Below, piece by piece: positions 1 through 8,792 of a stretch of DNA of 64,000 bases. The notes under the pieces are model-generated. The model was not told the origin of the DNA and did not search any database. It saw only the letters and a list, made by a program, of their open reading frames with translations. The stretch lies in NCBI RefSeq assembly GCF_013085465.1, contig NZ_CP049838.1, positions 744,001 to 808,000 on the forward strand, given 5' to 3'. The position numbers and the translations under genes are program-made. Every line of letters starts with the position of its first letter. Position 1 is the first letter of the stretch. Source of the stretch: Streptomyces asoensis. Its GTDB lineage: Bacteria; Actinomycetota; Actinomycetes; Streptomycetales; Streptomycetaceae.

Positions 1-108
1 CGGGCCAGTCCCGAAGCGCGTCACCCCGTCGGGGGACGGGCTCCGTACGTTCGAGTGACCAGCGGGGCCGGAGGAGCCCGACCCCGCGCGAGCGGCAGGA
101 GAAGCGCC

Positions 109-483
109 GTGGCGAATCTGGAGATCTCTATGAAGGAGACGATGACCGCGATCGAGGGGGCGGTGGGGGTCGCCGTCGTGGACTACACGAGCGGCATGGC
201 ACTCGGCACGCTCGGCGGAGGCAAGGACCTCGATCTGAACGTCGCCGCGGCCGGCAACACCGATGTGATCCGCGCCAAGGTCCGCACCATGGAACACCTG
301 GGGCTGAAGGGTGAGATCGAGGACATCCTGATCACGCTCGCCAGTCAGTACCACCTCATCCGGCTGCTCAAGGGCCGGGGCGGCAGCGGGCTGTTCCTCT
401 ATCTCGTCCTGGACCGCGGCCGGTCCAACCTGGCCATGGCCCGCCACCAGCTCAAGCGGATCGAGGCCGAGCTCGAGGTGTAG
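109..483 (+). CDS. Roadblock/LC7-domain protein (solo, CvnB-like)
   Basis: A protein of about 124 residues that is essentially one Roadblock/LC7 domain. It has a hydrophobic beta strand (VGVAVVDYTSG), a central helix and a second strand pair (GLFLYLVLDRG). Such proteins partner small Ras-like GTPases or act in conservon-type complexes. I chose the GTG start because AGGAG lies 7 bases upstream; an ATG at 130 is a weaker choice. No GTPase gene adjoins it, so it is a solo copy, unlike the conservon member at 4815. The fold assignment is good; the role is inferred. Confidence 0.75.
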   Translation: MANLEISMKETMTAIEGAVGVAVVDYTSGMALGTLGGGKDLDLNVAAAGNTDVIRAKVRTMEHLGLKGEIEDILITLASQYHLIRLLKGRGGSGLFLYLVLDRGRSNLAMARHQLKRIEAELEV

Positions 484-695
484 CCGACCGGACTGCCCGC
501 GGCTTCGCACACCCTCGAATTGAAGGTTTCTTCATCTCGACACATCCAGATCAGCGCATCACACGGGTGTGCGGAGCCCGCAGCCACCAGGATCGTGACG
601 CAGCACGTGGCGCGCGGCGGCGTACGGCCGGCCGGGCGGGCCGCCGCGCCATCGCGCACCACGCACCGTACGCGGCAGGGAGCGAGCGAGAGACC

Positions 696-1064
696 ATGCA
701 GGTTCCCCTCTACCAGGCCAAGGCCGAGTTCTTCCGCATGCTCGGGCACCCGGTCCGCATCAGGGTCCTCGAACTGCTCCAGGGCGGCCCCGTCGCCGTG
801 CGGGACCTGCTCACCGAGATCGAGATCGAACCGTCCAGCCTGTCCCAGCAACTGGCGGTGTTGCGCCGCGCCGGGATCGTGGTGTCGATCCGGGAGGGCT
901 CGACGGTCAGCTACGCGCTCGCGGGCGGCGACGTGGCCGAGTTGCTGCGGGCCGCCCGCCGCATCCTCACCGAACTCCTCGCGGGGCAGAACGAGTTGCT
1001 GGCCGAGCTGCGCCAGGCCGATCTGCCGCTGCCGGTTCCGCAGGGCGGCACCGGACGAGCGTGA
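696..1064 (+). CDS. ArsR/SmtB-like winged-helix transcriptional regulator
   Basis: A 122-residue winged-helix protein. Residues 8-75 carry the ArsR-type core: KAEFFRMLGHPVRIRVLELL leads into helices 2-4, with recognition helix EPSSLSQQLAVLRRAG and wing GSTVSYALA. There is no metal-binding CxC or HxxxH cluster, so a metal-sensing role is not supported. The C-terminal helix is suited to dimerisation. The gene stands alone, about 210 bases after the Roadblock gene, and its target is not visible. ATG was chosen because the conserved domain starts right after it; upstream in-frame sequence looks non-coding. Confidence 0.8.
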   Translation: MQVPLYQAKAEFFRMLGHPVRIRVLELLQGGPVAVRDLLTEIEIEPSSLSQQLAVLRRAGIVVSIREGSTVSYALAGGDVAELLRAARRILTELLAGQNELLAELRQADLPLPVPQGGTGRA

Positions 1065-1121
1065 CGGGGACGGGAGGAGGGCGGGGACGGGACGGGGACG
1101 GGGACGGGGACGGGGACAGCG
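1065..1121 (+). repeat. GGGGAC-type tandem G-rich tract
   Basis: Directly after the ArsR stop codon lies a run of GGGGAC-like hexamers with at least eight G-tracts of three or more. The plus strand could form G-quadruplexes. It separates the regulator from the DUF3500 gene and may slow transcription or be a slippage-prone repeat. Confidence 0.75.
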
Positions 1122-1168
1122 GAGCCGGTTTCAGGTTTCCTTCAGGTAGCTCCTGAAGTTTGGGGCCC

Positions 1169-2485
1169 ATGCACGGACACCGACCACGTACCCCCGCATC
1201 CGAACGCAGCCGTCGCTGGTTCATGAACAAGGCGCTGCTCGCCGGCGGTGTCGCCGCGATGGCGACCATGACCGGCTGCTCCTCCGGCTCCTCCTCCGAC
1301 ACCGCGGGCGCCGCCTCGTCCTACGGCGGCCCGGGCGGGATGCCCTCCGGGGGGCCCGGCGGCGGCGCCGGCGGAATGGGCCCCGGAGCCAGCGAGGTCA
1401 AGTACGCGGACTTCGTCGGCGTCACCACCGACGGCAAGGTCACGGACGACCTGTACTCGATCCACGCGACGGACGTCTCCACCGACAAGGTCGTCAAGGC
1501 CGCCCAGGCGTTCCTGGACGGGCTGACCGCCAAGGAGCGCAAGGCCTCCGTCTTCGAGGTGGACGACGACGAGTGGCTGGCCTGGAGCAACGTCGACGGC
1601 TATCAGCGCGAGGGCGCCCGGATGGGCGACCTGACCGACAAGCAGCGCGACCTCGGTTACGCGCTGCTCGGGGTCGCCCTGTCCGCCGAGGGGCTCACCC
1701 AGACCCGCAACATCATGAAGCTCAACGCCTTCCTCGGCGACTACAGCGGCGGCAACCGGGACACGCTCACCGAGGGCGCCTACTTCTTCACCTTCATGGG
1801 CACCCCGTCGACCACCGCACCGTGGGGCTTCCAGTACGAGGGCCACCACGTGGCCATCAACTACTTCGTGCTCGGCGACCAGGTGGTCATGACGCCCACC
1901 TTCATGGGCTCCGAGCCGACTTCGGCCACCTACGACGGCGAGAAGATCACCCTCTTCAAGAAGGAGACGACGGCCGGCCTCACCCTGCTGCGGTCGCTCA
2001 CGGACGCCCAGCGGAAGAAGGTGATCTCCTCGGAGACCAAGGCCGGGGACAACCTGAAGGCCGGCGCCAGGCAGGACAACCTCGAGCTCGCCCACCAGGG
2101 CCTCGTCGCCTCCGGGTTCACCGCCGCCCAGAAGACCGGTCTGCTGGACCTGGTGCGCGTCTACGTCGGCAACATGGACGACGGGCACGCCGAGGTGAAG
2201 ATGAAGGAGGTGGAGGAGCACCTCGACGACACGTACTTCTACTGGATCGGCGAGACGAAGGACTCCTCGGCCTTCTACTACCGCGTGCACAGCCCGGTCG
2301 TCCTCATCGAGTACGACGCCCAGTCGCCGCTCGCCTACGGCAACAAGGACAGCAACGGTGGCGGCGGCATGGGCGGACCGGGCGGGACCCCGACCCAGCA
2401 GCACATCCACACCATCATCCGCACCCCCAACGGCGGTGACTACGGCGTGGACCTGCTCAAGCTGCACCTGGAGAACGACCACTAG
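1169..2485 (+). CDS. DUF3500-family secreted lipoprotein
   Basis: About 438 residues. The N-terminus (RSRRWFMNK, then a hydrophobic stretch ending TMTGC) is a lipoprotein signal with a twin-arginine flavour, so the protein should be exported and lipid-anchored. A Gly/Pro-rich linker follows, then the DUF3500 body with LTAKERKASVF, WSN and a GHHVAINY segment. A second Gly-rich patch precedes the QQHIHTIIRTPNGGDYG end. DUF3500 has no established activity. An ATG at 1169 is preferred over the TTG at 1160; the ribosome site is weak. Isolated transcription unit. Confidence 0.8.
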   Translation: MHGHRPRTPASERSRRWFMNKALLAGGVAAMATMTGCSSGSSSDTAGAASSYGGPGGMPSGGPGGGAGGMGPGASEVKYADFVGVTTDGKVTDDLYSIHATDVSTDKVVKAAQAFLDGLTAKERKASVFEVDDDEWLAWSNVDGYQREGARMGDLTDKQRDLGYALLGVALSAEGLTQTRNIMKLNAFLGDYSGGNRDTLTEGAYFFTFMGTPSTTAPWGFQYEGHHVAINYFVLGDQVVMTPTFMGSEPTSATYDGEKITLFKKETTAGLTLLRSLTDAQRKKVISSETKAGDNLKAGARQDNLELAHQGLVASGFTAAQKTGLLDLVRVYVGNMDDGHAEVKMKEVEEHLDDTYFYWIGETKDSSAFYYRVHSPVVLIEYDAQSPLAYGNKDSNGGGGMGGPGGTPTQQHIHTIIRTPNGGDYGVDLLKLHLENDH

Positions 2486-2573
2486 GGGCAGGCCGGCGGC
2501 GCGGGTCCGAACAGCAGCTCGGGTCTCGAACGAAACACACCGAAACGCCACGGTTCGCCACCCCTTCCGCCAT

Positions 2574-2612
2574 GTAGAAATATCTACCAGCATGCATATG
2601 CCCGATCGGCAT
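2574..2612. promoter_or_regulatory. Two adjacent small inverted repeats upstream of the 2645 gene
   Basis: GTAGA-AATA-TCTAC (2574-2587) is followed by ATGCC-CGATC-GGCAT (2598-2612), 33 bases before the next start codon. This is the only AT-richer patch in the gap and may hold a promoter or operator. No regulator is assigned. Confidence 0.35.
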
Positions 2613-2644
2613 GCGGCCGGGGGCGGACGTGACACGGAGCCGAC

Positions 2645-3112
2645 ATGAGCGATGTGATGTGGACGCGCGGCGTGGAGTGGCTCGCCGCCGCCGCGACGGA
2701 CCCGCGGCTGTGCAAGCGGGAATGGGACCAGGGCGACGGGATCGCCCTGCTGGAGGCGGGCCGTTACTGGGATGTCCTCAGCGTGCCCGACCGGCTGGGC
2801 CTGCTCACCCTGGATCTGCTCTGGCAGGCGTCCCGCCCCGTCCCGGGACCCACTCTCGTGGACACCGCGGCACACCGGGTCGGGTTCTTCCTCCCGCCGG
2901 ATCCCGGCACTCGGTGGATCGGCGCGGGGCTGAGACGCGCGGGCCGCGGCTCATGGGTGGCGGTTCCCCCGCCCTACCGGGCCGCACGGTACCTGGAGTG
3001 GCTGGTCCCGCCGGACGGGACCGGCATGCTGCACGCGCCCGCCACGCTGGAGCTGGCCCTGCGACAGGCCAACGGCACACTGGCCGTACTGACCCCGATG
3101 TGCGGCCGGTAG
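2645..3112 (+). CDS. Small protein of unknown function (possible Prim-Pol-like N-terminal fragment)
   Basis: 155 residues, no signal peptide or membrane segment. The first half is helical (GVEWLAAAATDPRLCKREWDQGDGIALLEAG). The second half has strands and a WVAVPPP/WLVPPDGTG pattern that recalls short Streptomyces proteins annotated as primase/polymerase N-terminal-like, but catalytic acidic residues are not obvious. I do not assign a function. It ends 263 bases before the conservon and is probably transcribed separately. Confidence 0.6.
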   Translation: MSDVMWTRGVEWLAAAATDPRLCKREWDQGDGIALLEAGRYWDVLSVPDRLGLLTLDLLWQASRPVPGPTLVDTAAHRVGFFLPPDPGTRWIGAGLRRAGRGSWVAVPPPYRAARYLEWLVPPDGTGMLHAPATLELALRQANGTLAVLTPMCGR

Positions 3113-3375
3113 CGCGTCACGGGCGGAACGTGCCGTCCTCGTCGCGGCAGAGGCGGCGAACCGAGCCGTCCAACTCACTTATAACGAACGGCAATTCCGA
3201 CAGTCGACGCAGAAGTGAACAGATACCGAGCACTTTGGGAGGCAAGTCTCGCTCAACCGTGCGGGATCGATCGATGACGGTGTGTACTGTGCTGCGAGTG
3301 CCCGGTCCGAGCCCATCGGATCCGCCCCTGCCCTGAGCACCGAGACGACGCCCGACCCTCCCTGGAACCGAATCG

Positions 3376-4818
3376 ATGATGGAACTACCGGACCTGGTGG
3401 CCGGCGGCCTGGCCGCCGGCACACTGTCCGCGCTCGCCCTCGGCAGCGGATTGCTGCGACTACGCCGGCAACAGACCCGGCAGCGGGCCGAGATCGCCGC
3501 GCTGCGCACCCAACTGGACGGGTCCTTGCGGGCGGTCACGGCGGAGGTCGAGCATCTGGCCGGTCGGCGGGTGCCCGCCGCGGCCCGCCAGGTGGCCCAT
3601 CCGCACGTGTCCGAACCGGGCCCGCTCCAGCCGCTGACCACCGGCACCCCGCTGGGCATCGCCCTGGAGAACGTGGTGCTGGCGCTCCAGTCCGAGGTGG
3701 CCGCCCAGCGCACCCGGGTCGACGCGGCCGCGCAGGCCGGGATGCGCGGCGCCACCCGGGAGATCCAGGCGGCCCTGTACCGGCTCCAGGACGCGCTGCG
3801 CGGACTCCAGCAGCGTTACGACGACCCGGAGTTGGCACAGACCCTGTTCCGGCTGGACCACGAGAACGAGCAGTCGCTGCGCCGCGCGCAGGTCACCGCC
3901 GTGGTGTGCGGGGCGTGGGTCGGGCTGGCGCGCGAGGAGTCACACCTGGTGGACGCGGTGACCGGCGGCCAGGCCCGGCTCGCGGGCTACCACCGGGTCC
4001 AGGTCCACAACCACCTCGAGACCGGTACGGCACTGGTCTCGCACGCCGTCGAGCCGGTGGCCATCATCGTCGCCGAGCTGCTCGACAACGCGCTCAGGCA
4101 CTCCGCCCCGGACACCGACGTCGTGGTGAGCCTGGAGCACGTCCACCACGGCGTGTGCGTCACCATCGACGACGCCGGTCTCGGCATGACGCGGGACGAA
4201 CGCGACCGCGCCCAGCGGCTGGTGGCCGGCGACGACCTCATCCTGCTGACCGACCTGGGCGATCCGCCGCGCATGGGCCTGGCCGCCATCGGCCGTCTCA
4301 CCAGGCAGTTCGACCTCGGCGTCGATGTCTCCTCGGCCTCGCCGTACGGCGGCGTGCGCGCGGTGCTGCGGGTCGACAGTCATCTCCTCAGCCGTCTCGA
4401 CCCGGTCGACCGGCCGCCGGCCGCGAGCGCGCCGCGCACCACACGGAAGGCCGCGGCCGACCGGCCCGCGCCCTCCCATGCGTACGGCACGGAGACCGGC
4501 GCCCCCGAGGCGCCACCGGGGCATCACGAGCTCTCGGACACCGACGGCCTGCCGCAGCGCCGTCGCCGTACCCGGGCCGCCGCACCCGAAGAGAGCCCGG
4601 CACAAAGACCCGCGCGACGACCCGCGCGGAGACCGGAGGAGGCAGCGGCCGCGCTCGGCGCACTCCAGTCCGGCACCGCGGCGGCCCGCGCGGCCGCCGA
4701 GTACGCCGGAGCCGACGGCCACGGGAGCACCCCGGCCGACCGGATCGACCACACCGGCGAGCCCGACGACACGGACCACACCGACCACACCGACATCGAG
4801 GGGGAAGCGGCGAGATGA
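3376..4818 (+). CDS. cvnA: Conservon sensor-like ATPase CvnA
   Basis: 480 residues. A single N-terminal membrane helix (residues 5-25) is followed by a coiled-coil region (30-60), a helical dimerisation-like part without an obvious phospho-acceptor HExxN box, and a GHKL ATPase domain with N-box ELLDNALRHS near residue 234 and DDAGLGM. The last 130 residues are low-complexity, rich in Arg, Ala and His/Asp. In conservons CvnA sits at the membrane and gathers CvnB-D into a complex likened to eukaryotic G-protein receptors. First gene of a six-gene operon; its stop overlaps the next start (ATGA). Confidence 0.92.
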   Translation: MMELPDLVAGGLAAGTLSALALGSGLLRLRRQQTRQRAEIAALRTQLDGSLRAVTAEVEHLAGRRVPAAARQVAHPHVSEPGPLQPLTTGTPLGIALENVVLALQSEVAAQRTRVDAAAQAGMRGATREIQAALYRLQDALRGLQQRYDDPELAQTLFRLDHENEQSLRRAQVTAVVCGAWVGLAREESHLVDAVTGGQARLAGYHRVQVHNHLETGTALVSHAVEPVAIIVAELLDNALRHSAPDTDVVVSLEHVHHGVCVTIDDAGLGMTRDERDRAQRLVAGDDLILLTDLGDPPRMGLAAIGRLTRQFDLGVDVSSASPYGGVRAVLRVDSHLLSRLDPVDRPPAASAPRTTRKAAADRPAPSHAYGTETGAPEAPPGHHELSDTDGLPQRRRRTRAAAPEESPAQRPARRPARRPEEAAAALGALQSGTAAARAAAEYAGADGHGSTPADRIDHTGEPDDTDHTDHTDIEGEAAR

Positions 4819-5237
4819 CCAGCCGTAATACGGGCGACACGGCATGGGTGCTGGAACCGATCCTGCAAGTGCCGCACGTGCTGGCCGCCGTCATGCTGAC
4901 CCGGGACGGACTGGTGACGGGCTATACCGACGCCCTGTCGCAGCCGTCGGCCGAGCGGGTGGCCGCCATCACCAGCACCGTGCAGGGGGCCTGCCGGACG
5001 GCGGCGGCCGCGTTCGCCGACCGGGAGCGGGCCGAAGTACGCCAGATCGTCATCGAGTCCGACCACGGCTATGTGCTGATCGTGCCGACCGACCACGGCA
5101 CCTGCGTGGCCGCGTACGGCGACGGCGAGATGCGGCTGGACCTGCTGGCGCACCGGGTCCACTCCCAGGTGGCGCGACTGGGCGAGAAGGCCATGGCGGC
5201 CGCGCCCCGAGGAGCCGACGACAACCCGCCGGCATGA
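4815..5237 (+). CDS. cvnB: Conservon Roadblock/LC7 protein CvnB
   Basis: 140 residues. Roadblock/LC7 fold with VLEPILQVPHVLAAVMLTRDGLVTGYT at the N-terminus and VLIVPTDHGTCVAAYG in the second half. In conservons it binds CvnA and acts with the CvnD GTPase, plausibly as a GAP-like or scaffold subunit. It overlaps cvnA and cvnC by four bases each, implying translational coupling and balanced expression. Assignment rests on fold plus operon position. Confidence 0.92.
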   Translation: MTSRNTGDTAWVLEPILQVPHVLAAVMLTRDGLVTGYTDALSQPSAERVAAITSTVQGACRTAAAAFADRERAEVRQIVIESDHGYVLIVPTDHGTCVAAYGDGEMRLDLLAHRVHSQVARLGEKAMAAAPRGADDNPPA

Positions 5238-5599
5238 CCCGCCGCCCGGCCGGCCGTCCCCTCGTCCCCGCGTATCTGTCGACCGGCGGTGTGGCCCGGC
5301 CCAGCCGGCCCCACCTGGAGCGGCTGTCGGTGCTCGCCCGCAGCGAGGAGCCGCTGCCGGCCGGCCTGCCGGCCGCCGAACTGGCCCTGCTGGACACCCT
5401 GGAGGGCGGCTCGCTGGCGGTGGTGGAGGCGGCGGCGCTGCTCAGACTGCCGGTCTCCGCGGTACGGGTGCTGGCGGCCGACCTCGTCGACCGGGACCTC
5501 GTTCTCGCCCGCGCGCCGATCCCGCCCGCCGAACGGTTCGACCCCGACCTGCTGAAGAGAGTGGCCGATGGCCTCCGCGCCCTCAAACACCACACCTAG
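5234..5599 (+). CDS. cvnC: Conservon DUF742 protein CvnC
   Basis: 121 residues of the DUF742 family. The start RPLVPAYLSTGGV (the usual 'RPYxxTGGRT' region, here divergent) is followed by a winged-helix-like region with LDTLEGGSLAVVEAAALLRLPVSAVRVLAADLVDRDLV. DUF742 proteins are the constant third member of conservons. The fold resembles a DNA-binding wHTH, but the family is thought to act through protein contacts with CvnA/CvnD. Its 3' end overlaps cvnD by 32 bases. Confidence 0.9.
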   Translation: MTRRPAGRPLVPAYLSTGGVARPSRPHLERLSVLARSEEPLPAGLPAAELALLDTLEGGSLAVVEAAALLRLPVSAVRVLAADLVDRDLVLARAPIPPAERFDPDLLKRVADGLRALKHHT

Positions 5600-6194
5600 C
5601 GCCGGCGCGCCCGGCGCCGTCCACCGCCCCGACACCGCCCGCGACCTGGTCAAGATCCTGGTCGCGGGGCCGTTCGGGGTGGGCAAGACGACCCTGATCG
5701 ACTCGGTGTCCGAGATCCGGCCGCTGCACACCGAGGAACACCTCTCCGAGGCGTCCGCCGAGGTGGACGACCTGGCCGGGGTGCGGGAGAAGTCGACGAC
5801 GACCGTCGCCATCGACTTCGGGCGGATCAGCCTCCCCGGTGATGTCGTGCTGTACCTGTTCGGCACGCCCGGGCAGGAGCGCTTCCGCGCCCTGTGGGAC
5901 GACATCGCCTACGGGGCGCTGGGCGCCCTCGTCCTCGTCGACAGCCGCCGCCTCGACGCGTCGTTCGACGTGCTGGGTCTGGTGGAGGAGAGCGGGCTGC
6001 CGTACGCGGTGGCCTTCAACGCCTTTCCGGACGCGCCCCGCCACTACGGTACGGACCGGCTGCGCCAGGCGCTGGACCTGGAGCCGGGGACACCGATGGT
6101 GACCTGCGACGCGCGGGACCCCAACTCCTCGATCGACGCGCTGCTCGCGCTCGTCGACCATCTGATCGGACGTGACCCCGTGGAGGCCCGGTGA
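5568..6194 (+). CDS. cvnD: Conservon small Ras/MglA-like GTPase CvnD
   Basis: 208 residues. P-loop GPFGVGKT at residues 34-41, switch-region Thr in EKSTTTVAIDFG, and a G3-like LFGTPGQERF in which the usual Asp is replaced by Gly-Thr-Pro, as is typical of conservon GTPases. The NKxD motif is reduced to FNAFPD, so nucleotide specificity may be relaxed. It should cycle between GTP and GDP and recruit the downstream P450s or CvnA complex. It overlaps cvnC upstream and the first P450 downstream (GTGA). Confidence 0.92.
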   Translation: MASAPSNTTPSAGAPGAVHRPDTARDLVKILVAGPFGVGKTTLIDSVSEIRPLHTEEHLSEASAEVDDLAGVREKSTTTVAIDFGRISLPGDVVLYLFGTPGQERFRALWDDIAYGALGALVLVDSRRLDASFDVLGLVEESGLPYAVAFNAFPDAPRHYGTDRLRQALDLEPGTPMVTCDARDPNSSIDALLALVDHLIGRDPVEAR

Positions 6195-7435
6195 CCATCC
6201 ATCCCCCGGACCGGCGCGACTTCGCGCGCTCCGCGCCCGTGCGGCTGTGGGACGAGAGCTTCGCGGCCGACCCGCTCCGCCACTACCAGGCACTGCGCAA
6301 TCAAGGGCCGGTCGGCTGGGGCGAGTTGGCGCCCGGGGTACCGGCATACGTGGTCACCGACCGGCGCGCCGCGCTGGACGTGCTGCACGACGAGGAGACG
6401 TTCTCGCACGACCCGCGCGCGTGGGAGTCGACCGTCCCCGACGACTCTCCGGTGCTCGGCATGATGCGGTGGCGGCCCAACGCCCTGTTCGCCGACGGGG
6501 CCGCGCACGTCCGCTACCGCACCACCCTCATCGACGTCTTCGACCTGGTGGAACCGCACGACCTGCGGGGGCGGGTGCACCGGGCGGTGCGGCTGCTGGT
6601 GGGCCGGATCGGGCCGAGGGGCGAGGCCGACCTGGTCGGCGACTTCGCCGAGCCGCTGATGGCGCTGGTCTTCAACGACCTGTTCGGCCTGCCGGAGAGC
6701 CAGGGCGACCGGCTGCACTCGGGCGTGGGCAAGATGATGGAGGGCGGCGACCGGGCGACCGTGGGCGAGGCGGAGTACGCCCAGTACGTACTGGACCTCA
6801 TCGCCGCCAAGAGCGCACGGCGCGGCGACGATCTGCCGAGCCGGCTGCTGGACCACCCGGCGGGGCTGACCCGGGAGGAGGTCACCTGGCAGGTGTTCCT
6901 CACGCTCGGCGCCGGATACGGGCCGACCGCCAACCTGCTGTCCAACACGCTGTCGAGGATCCTCGGCAACCCGCTCTACTACTCCACCCTCACCGACGGC
7001 GCCCGCCCCGTCATGGACGCGGTGGTCGAGGTGCTGCACCACGAGACGCCGCTCGCGAACTACGGCATCTACTACGTGCGCCGGCCCGTGGCCTTCCACG
7101 GGGTGTGGCTGCGCGAGGCGGTGCCGGTGGTGGTGTCGTACGGGGCACTCGGGATCCTCGCCGAGCGGGAGGTCACCGAGGGCCGGCACCCCAACGACGC
7201 CTCGCATCTGTCGTGGGGAGCGGGAGCGCACGCCTGCCCTGCGAAGCAGCACACGCTGCTGCTGGTCACCGAGGCGATCGAACGGCTCACCCAGTGGCTG
7301 CCCGACCTCGATCCCGTCGTGCCCCGCGACCGGCTGACCTGGCGGCCCGGCCCGTTCCACCGTTCGCTGACCGCGCTGCCCGTCCGCTTCAGCCCCCGCT
7401 CCCCCGCTTCCGAACCCTCAGGAGTCCGTTCGTGA
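6191..7435 (+). CDS. cvnE: Conservon cytochrome P450, CYP157-like (CvnE), lacking ExxR
   Basis: 414 residues. The heme-binding loop WGAGAHACPA places the axial Cys at residue 349. The I-helix reads LGAGYGPTAN in place of the AGxxTT pattern. The K-helix, normally ExxR, reads E280-V-L-H283, so the Arg is missing. The CYP157 family, often found in conservons beside CYP154, is the known exception that lacks ExxR, so this is probably a genuine family trait and not decay; the frame is intact. Natural substrate unknown. GTG start overlaps cvnD, and its stop overlaps the next P450. Confidence 0.85.
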   Translation: MTIHPPDRRDFARSAPVRLWDESFAADPLRHYQALRNQGPVGWGELAPGVPAYVVTDRRAALDVLHDEETFSHDPRAWESTVPDDSPVLGMMRWRPNALFADGAAHVRYRTTLIDVFDLVEPHDLRGRVHRAVRLLVGRIGPRGEADLVGDFAEPLMALVFNDLFGLPESQGDRLHSGVGKMMEGGDRATVGEAEYAQYVLDLIAAKSARRGDDLPSRLLDHPAGLTREEVTWQVFLTLGAGYGPTANLLSNTLSRILGNPLYYSTLTDGARPVMDAVVEVLHHETPLANYGIYYVRRPVAFHGVWLREAVPVVVSYGALGILAEREVTEGRHPNDASHLSWGAGAHACPAKQHTLLLVTEAIERLTQWLPDLDPVVPRDRLTWRPGPFHRSLTALPVRFSPRSPASEPSGVRS

Positions 7436-8655
7436 CCGTGACCGACCGCATCGTCCTCGACCCGTTCGGCACCGATGTGCACGCCGAGAGCGCCCGGCTG
7501 CGCGCCCTCGGCCCGATCGTGCCCGTGGAACTGCCCGGCGGCATTCCGGCCTGGGCACCCACCGGGTACGACACCCTGAAGGCACTGATCCTGGACCCGC
7601 AGGTCAGCAAGGACCCGCGGCAGCACTGGCGGCAGTGGGCGGAACTCGGCGAGCACCCTTCCTGGGGCTGGATCCTGGGCTGGGTCGGCGTGATCAACAT
7701 GCTCTCCACGTACGGGACCGACCACGCGCGGCTGCGCAAACTGGTGGCGCCGAGCTTCACCCACCGGCGCACCGAGGCGCTGCGCACCCGGGTGGAGGCG
7801 ATCACCGCGGAGCTGCTGGACACGCTGGAGAAGGGCGGCGACGCGGTCGATCTCAAGGCCACGTTCGCGCATCCCCTGCCGATGCAGATCGTCTGCGAAC
7901 TGTTCGGGGTGCCGGACGACCTGCGGGAGGCCAATGTCCGGCTGGTCGCGGCCATCATGGACACCACGGACCCGACGCCGGAGCACGCCGCCAGCGTCCA
8001 GGAGCAGATCGGCACGGTGCTGGGCGGGCTGATCGCGTACAAGCGCGAGCACCCCGGCGACGACATGACGACCGAGCTGATCCGCGTGCGCGACGAGGAG
8101 GGCGACCGGCTCAGCGACGAGGAGCTGCTGTACACGCTGCTGCTGGTCATCGGCGCCGGTTTCGAGACGACCGTGAACCTCATCGGGAACGCCGTGGTGG
8201 CGCTGCTGCGGCGGCCCGAGCAGCTGGCGGCCGTCCGCCGGGGCGAGATCGGCTGGGACGCGGTCGTCGACGAGACGCTGCGGCTGCACCCGCCGATCGC
8301 CACGCTGCCGCTGCGGTTCGCCGTCGTCGACATCACGGTGGGGGACGTGACGATCCCGGCCGGGGACGCGATCATCACAACGTACGCGGCGGCGAACGTG
8401 GATCCGGCGCACTACGGGGCGGACGCGGACGTGTTCGACGCGGCACGCGCGGCGGACGACCAGCTGGCCTTCGGGATCGGTGTGCACCGGTGCATCGGGG
8501 CTCCGCTGGCCCGGATGGAGGCGCTGACGGCGCTGCCCGCGCTGTTCGACCGGTTCCCCGGGCTGCGGCTGGACACCGGGGCCGGAGAGCTGCGGCAGGT
8601 GCCCTCGTTCATCGCGAGCGGCTGGCAGGAGATCCCGGTCCGCCTGCGGGACTGA
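7432..8655 (+). CDS. cvnF: Conservon cytochrome P450, CYP154-like (CvnF)
   Basis: 407 residues with all class-I bacterial P450 signatures: I-helix GAGFETT, K-helix E281-T-L-R284, heme loop FGIGVHRCIG with Cys at residue 354. The N-terminus (IVLDPFGTDVHAESARLRALGPIVPVELPGG) is typical of CYP154. CYP154 enzymes hydroxylate steroids and other hydrophobic molecules in vitro; the physiological substrate here is unknown. Last gene of the conservon, GTG start overlapping the previous stop. No ferredoxin gene is adjacent. Confidence 0.9.
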   Translation: MTVTDRIVLDPFGTDVHAESARLRALGPIVPVELPGGIPAWAPTGYDTLKALILDPQVSKDPRQHWRQWAELGEHPSWGWILGWVGVINMLSTYGTDHARLRKLVAPSFTHRRTEALRTRVEAITAELLDTLEKGGDAVDLKATFAHPLPMQIVCELFGVPDDLREANVRLVAAIMDTTDPTPEHAASVQEQIGTVLGGLIAYKREHPGDDMTTELIRVRDEEGDRLSDEELLYTLLLVIGAGFETTVNLIGNAVVALLRRPEQLAAVRRGEIGWDAVVDETLRLHPPIATLPLRFAVVDITVGDVTIPAGDAIITTYAAANVDPAHYGADADVFDAARAADDQLAFGIGVHRCIGAPLARMEALTALPALFDRFPGLRLDTGAGELRQVPSFIASGWQEIPVRLRD

Positions 8656-8766
8656 AGCACGGGGGTGCGACCGGTCCCCCGTTCCGGTCGTACCCCCGCC
8701 GCTCCTCGAAACTACGTGCCCGGCGAGCGGCTGGGAATCGTGTCGATGCCCGCTCCGGCCGCCGGA

Positions 8767-8792
8767 GGACTCACCTGTGCACAGGTGAGTCC
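8767..8792. promoter_or_regulatory. Perfect 26-base palindrome at the PucR gene end
   Basis: Two perfect 13-base arms meet without a spacer; the centre is CTGTGCACAG. It lies between the convergent conservon and PucR genes and includes the PucR stop codon. In RNA it would form a strong hairpin, so a terminator is plausible although no U-run follows on either strand. A protein-binding site is the alternative. Confidence 0.6.

Noticed and set aside
1142..2875. 577-codon open frame on the minus strand opposite the DUF3500 gene
   Set aside because: Shadow of GC-rich third positions; composition is Gly/Val/Arg/His-rich with no domain, and the plus-strand gene has clear family features.
6191..7435. 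First conservon P450 as a pseudogene because ExxR is missing
   Set aside because: The frame is intact, the heme Cys loop is present, junctions overlap neatly, and lack of ExxR is a known trait of the CYP157 group.
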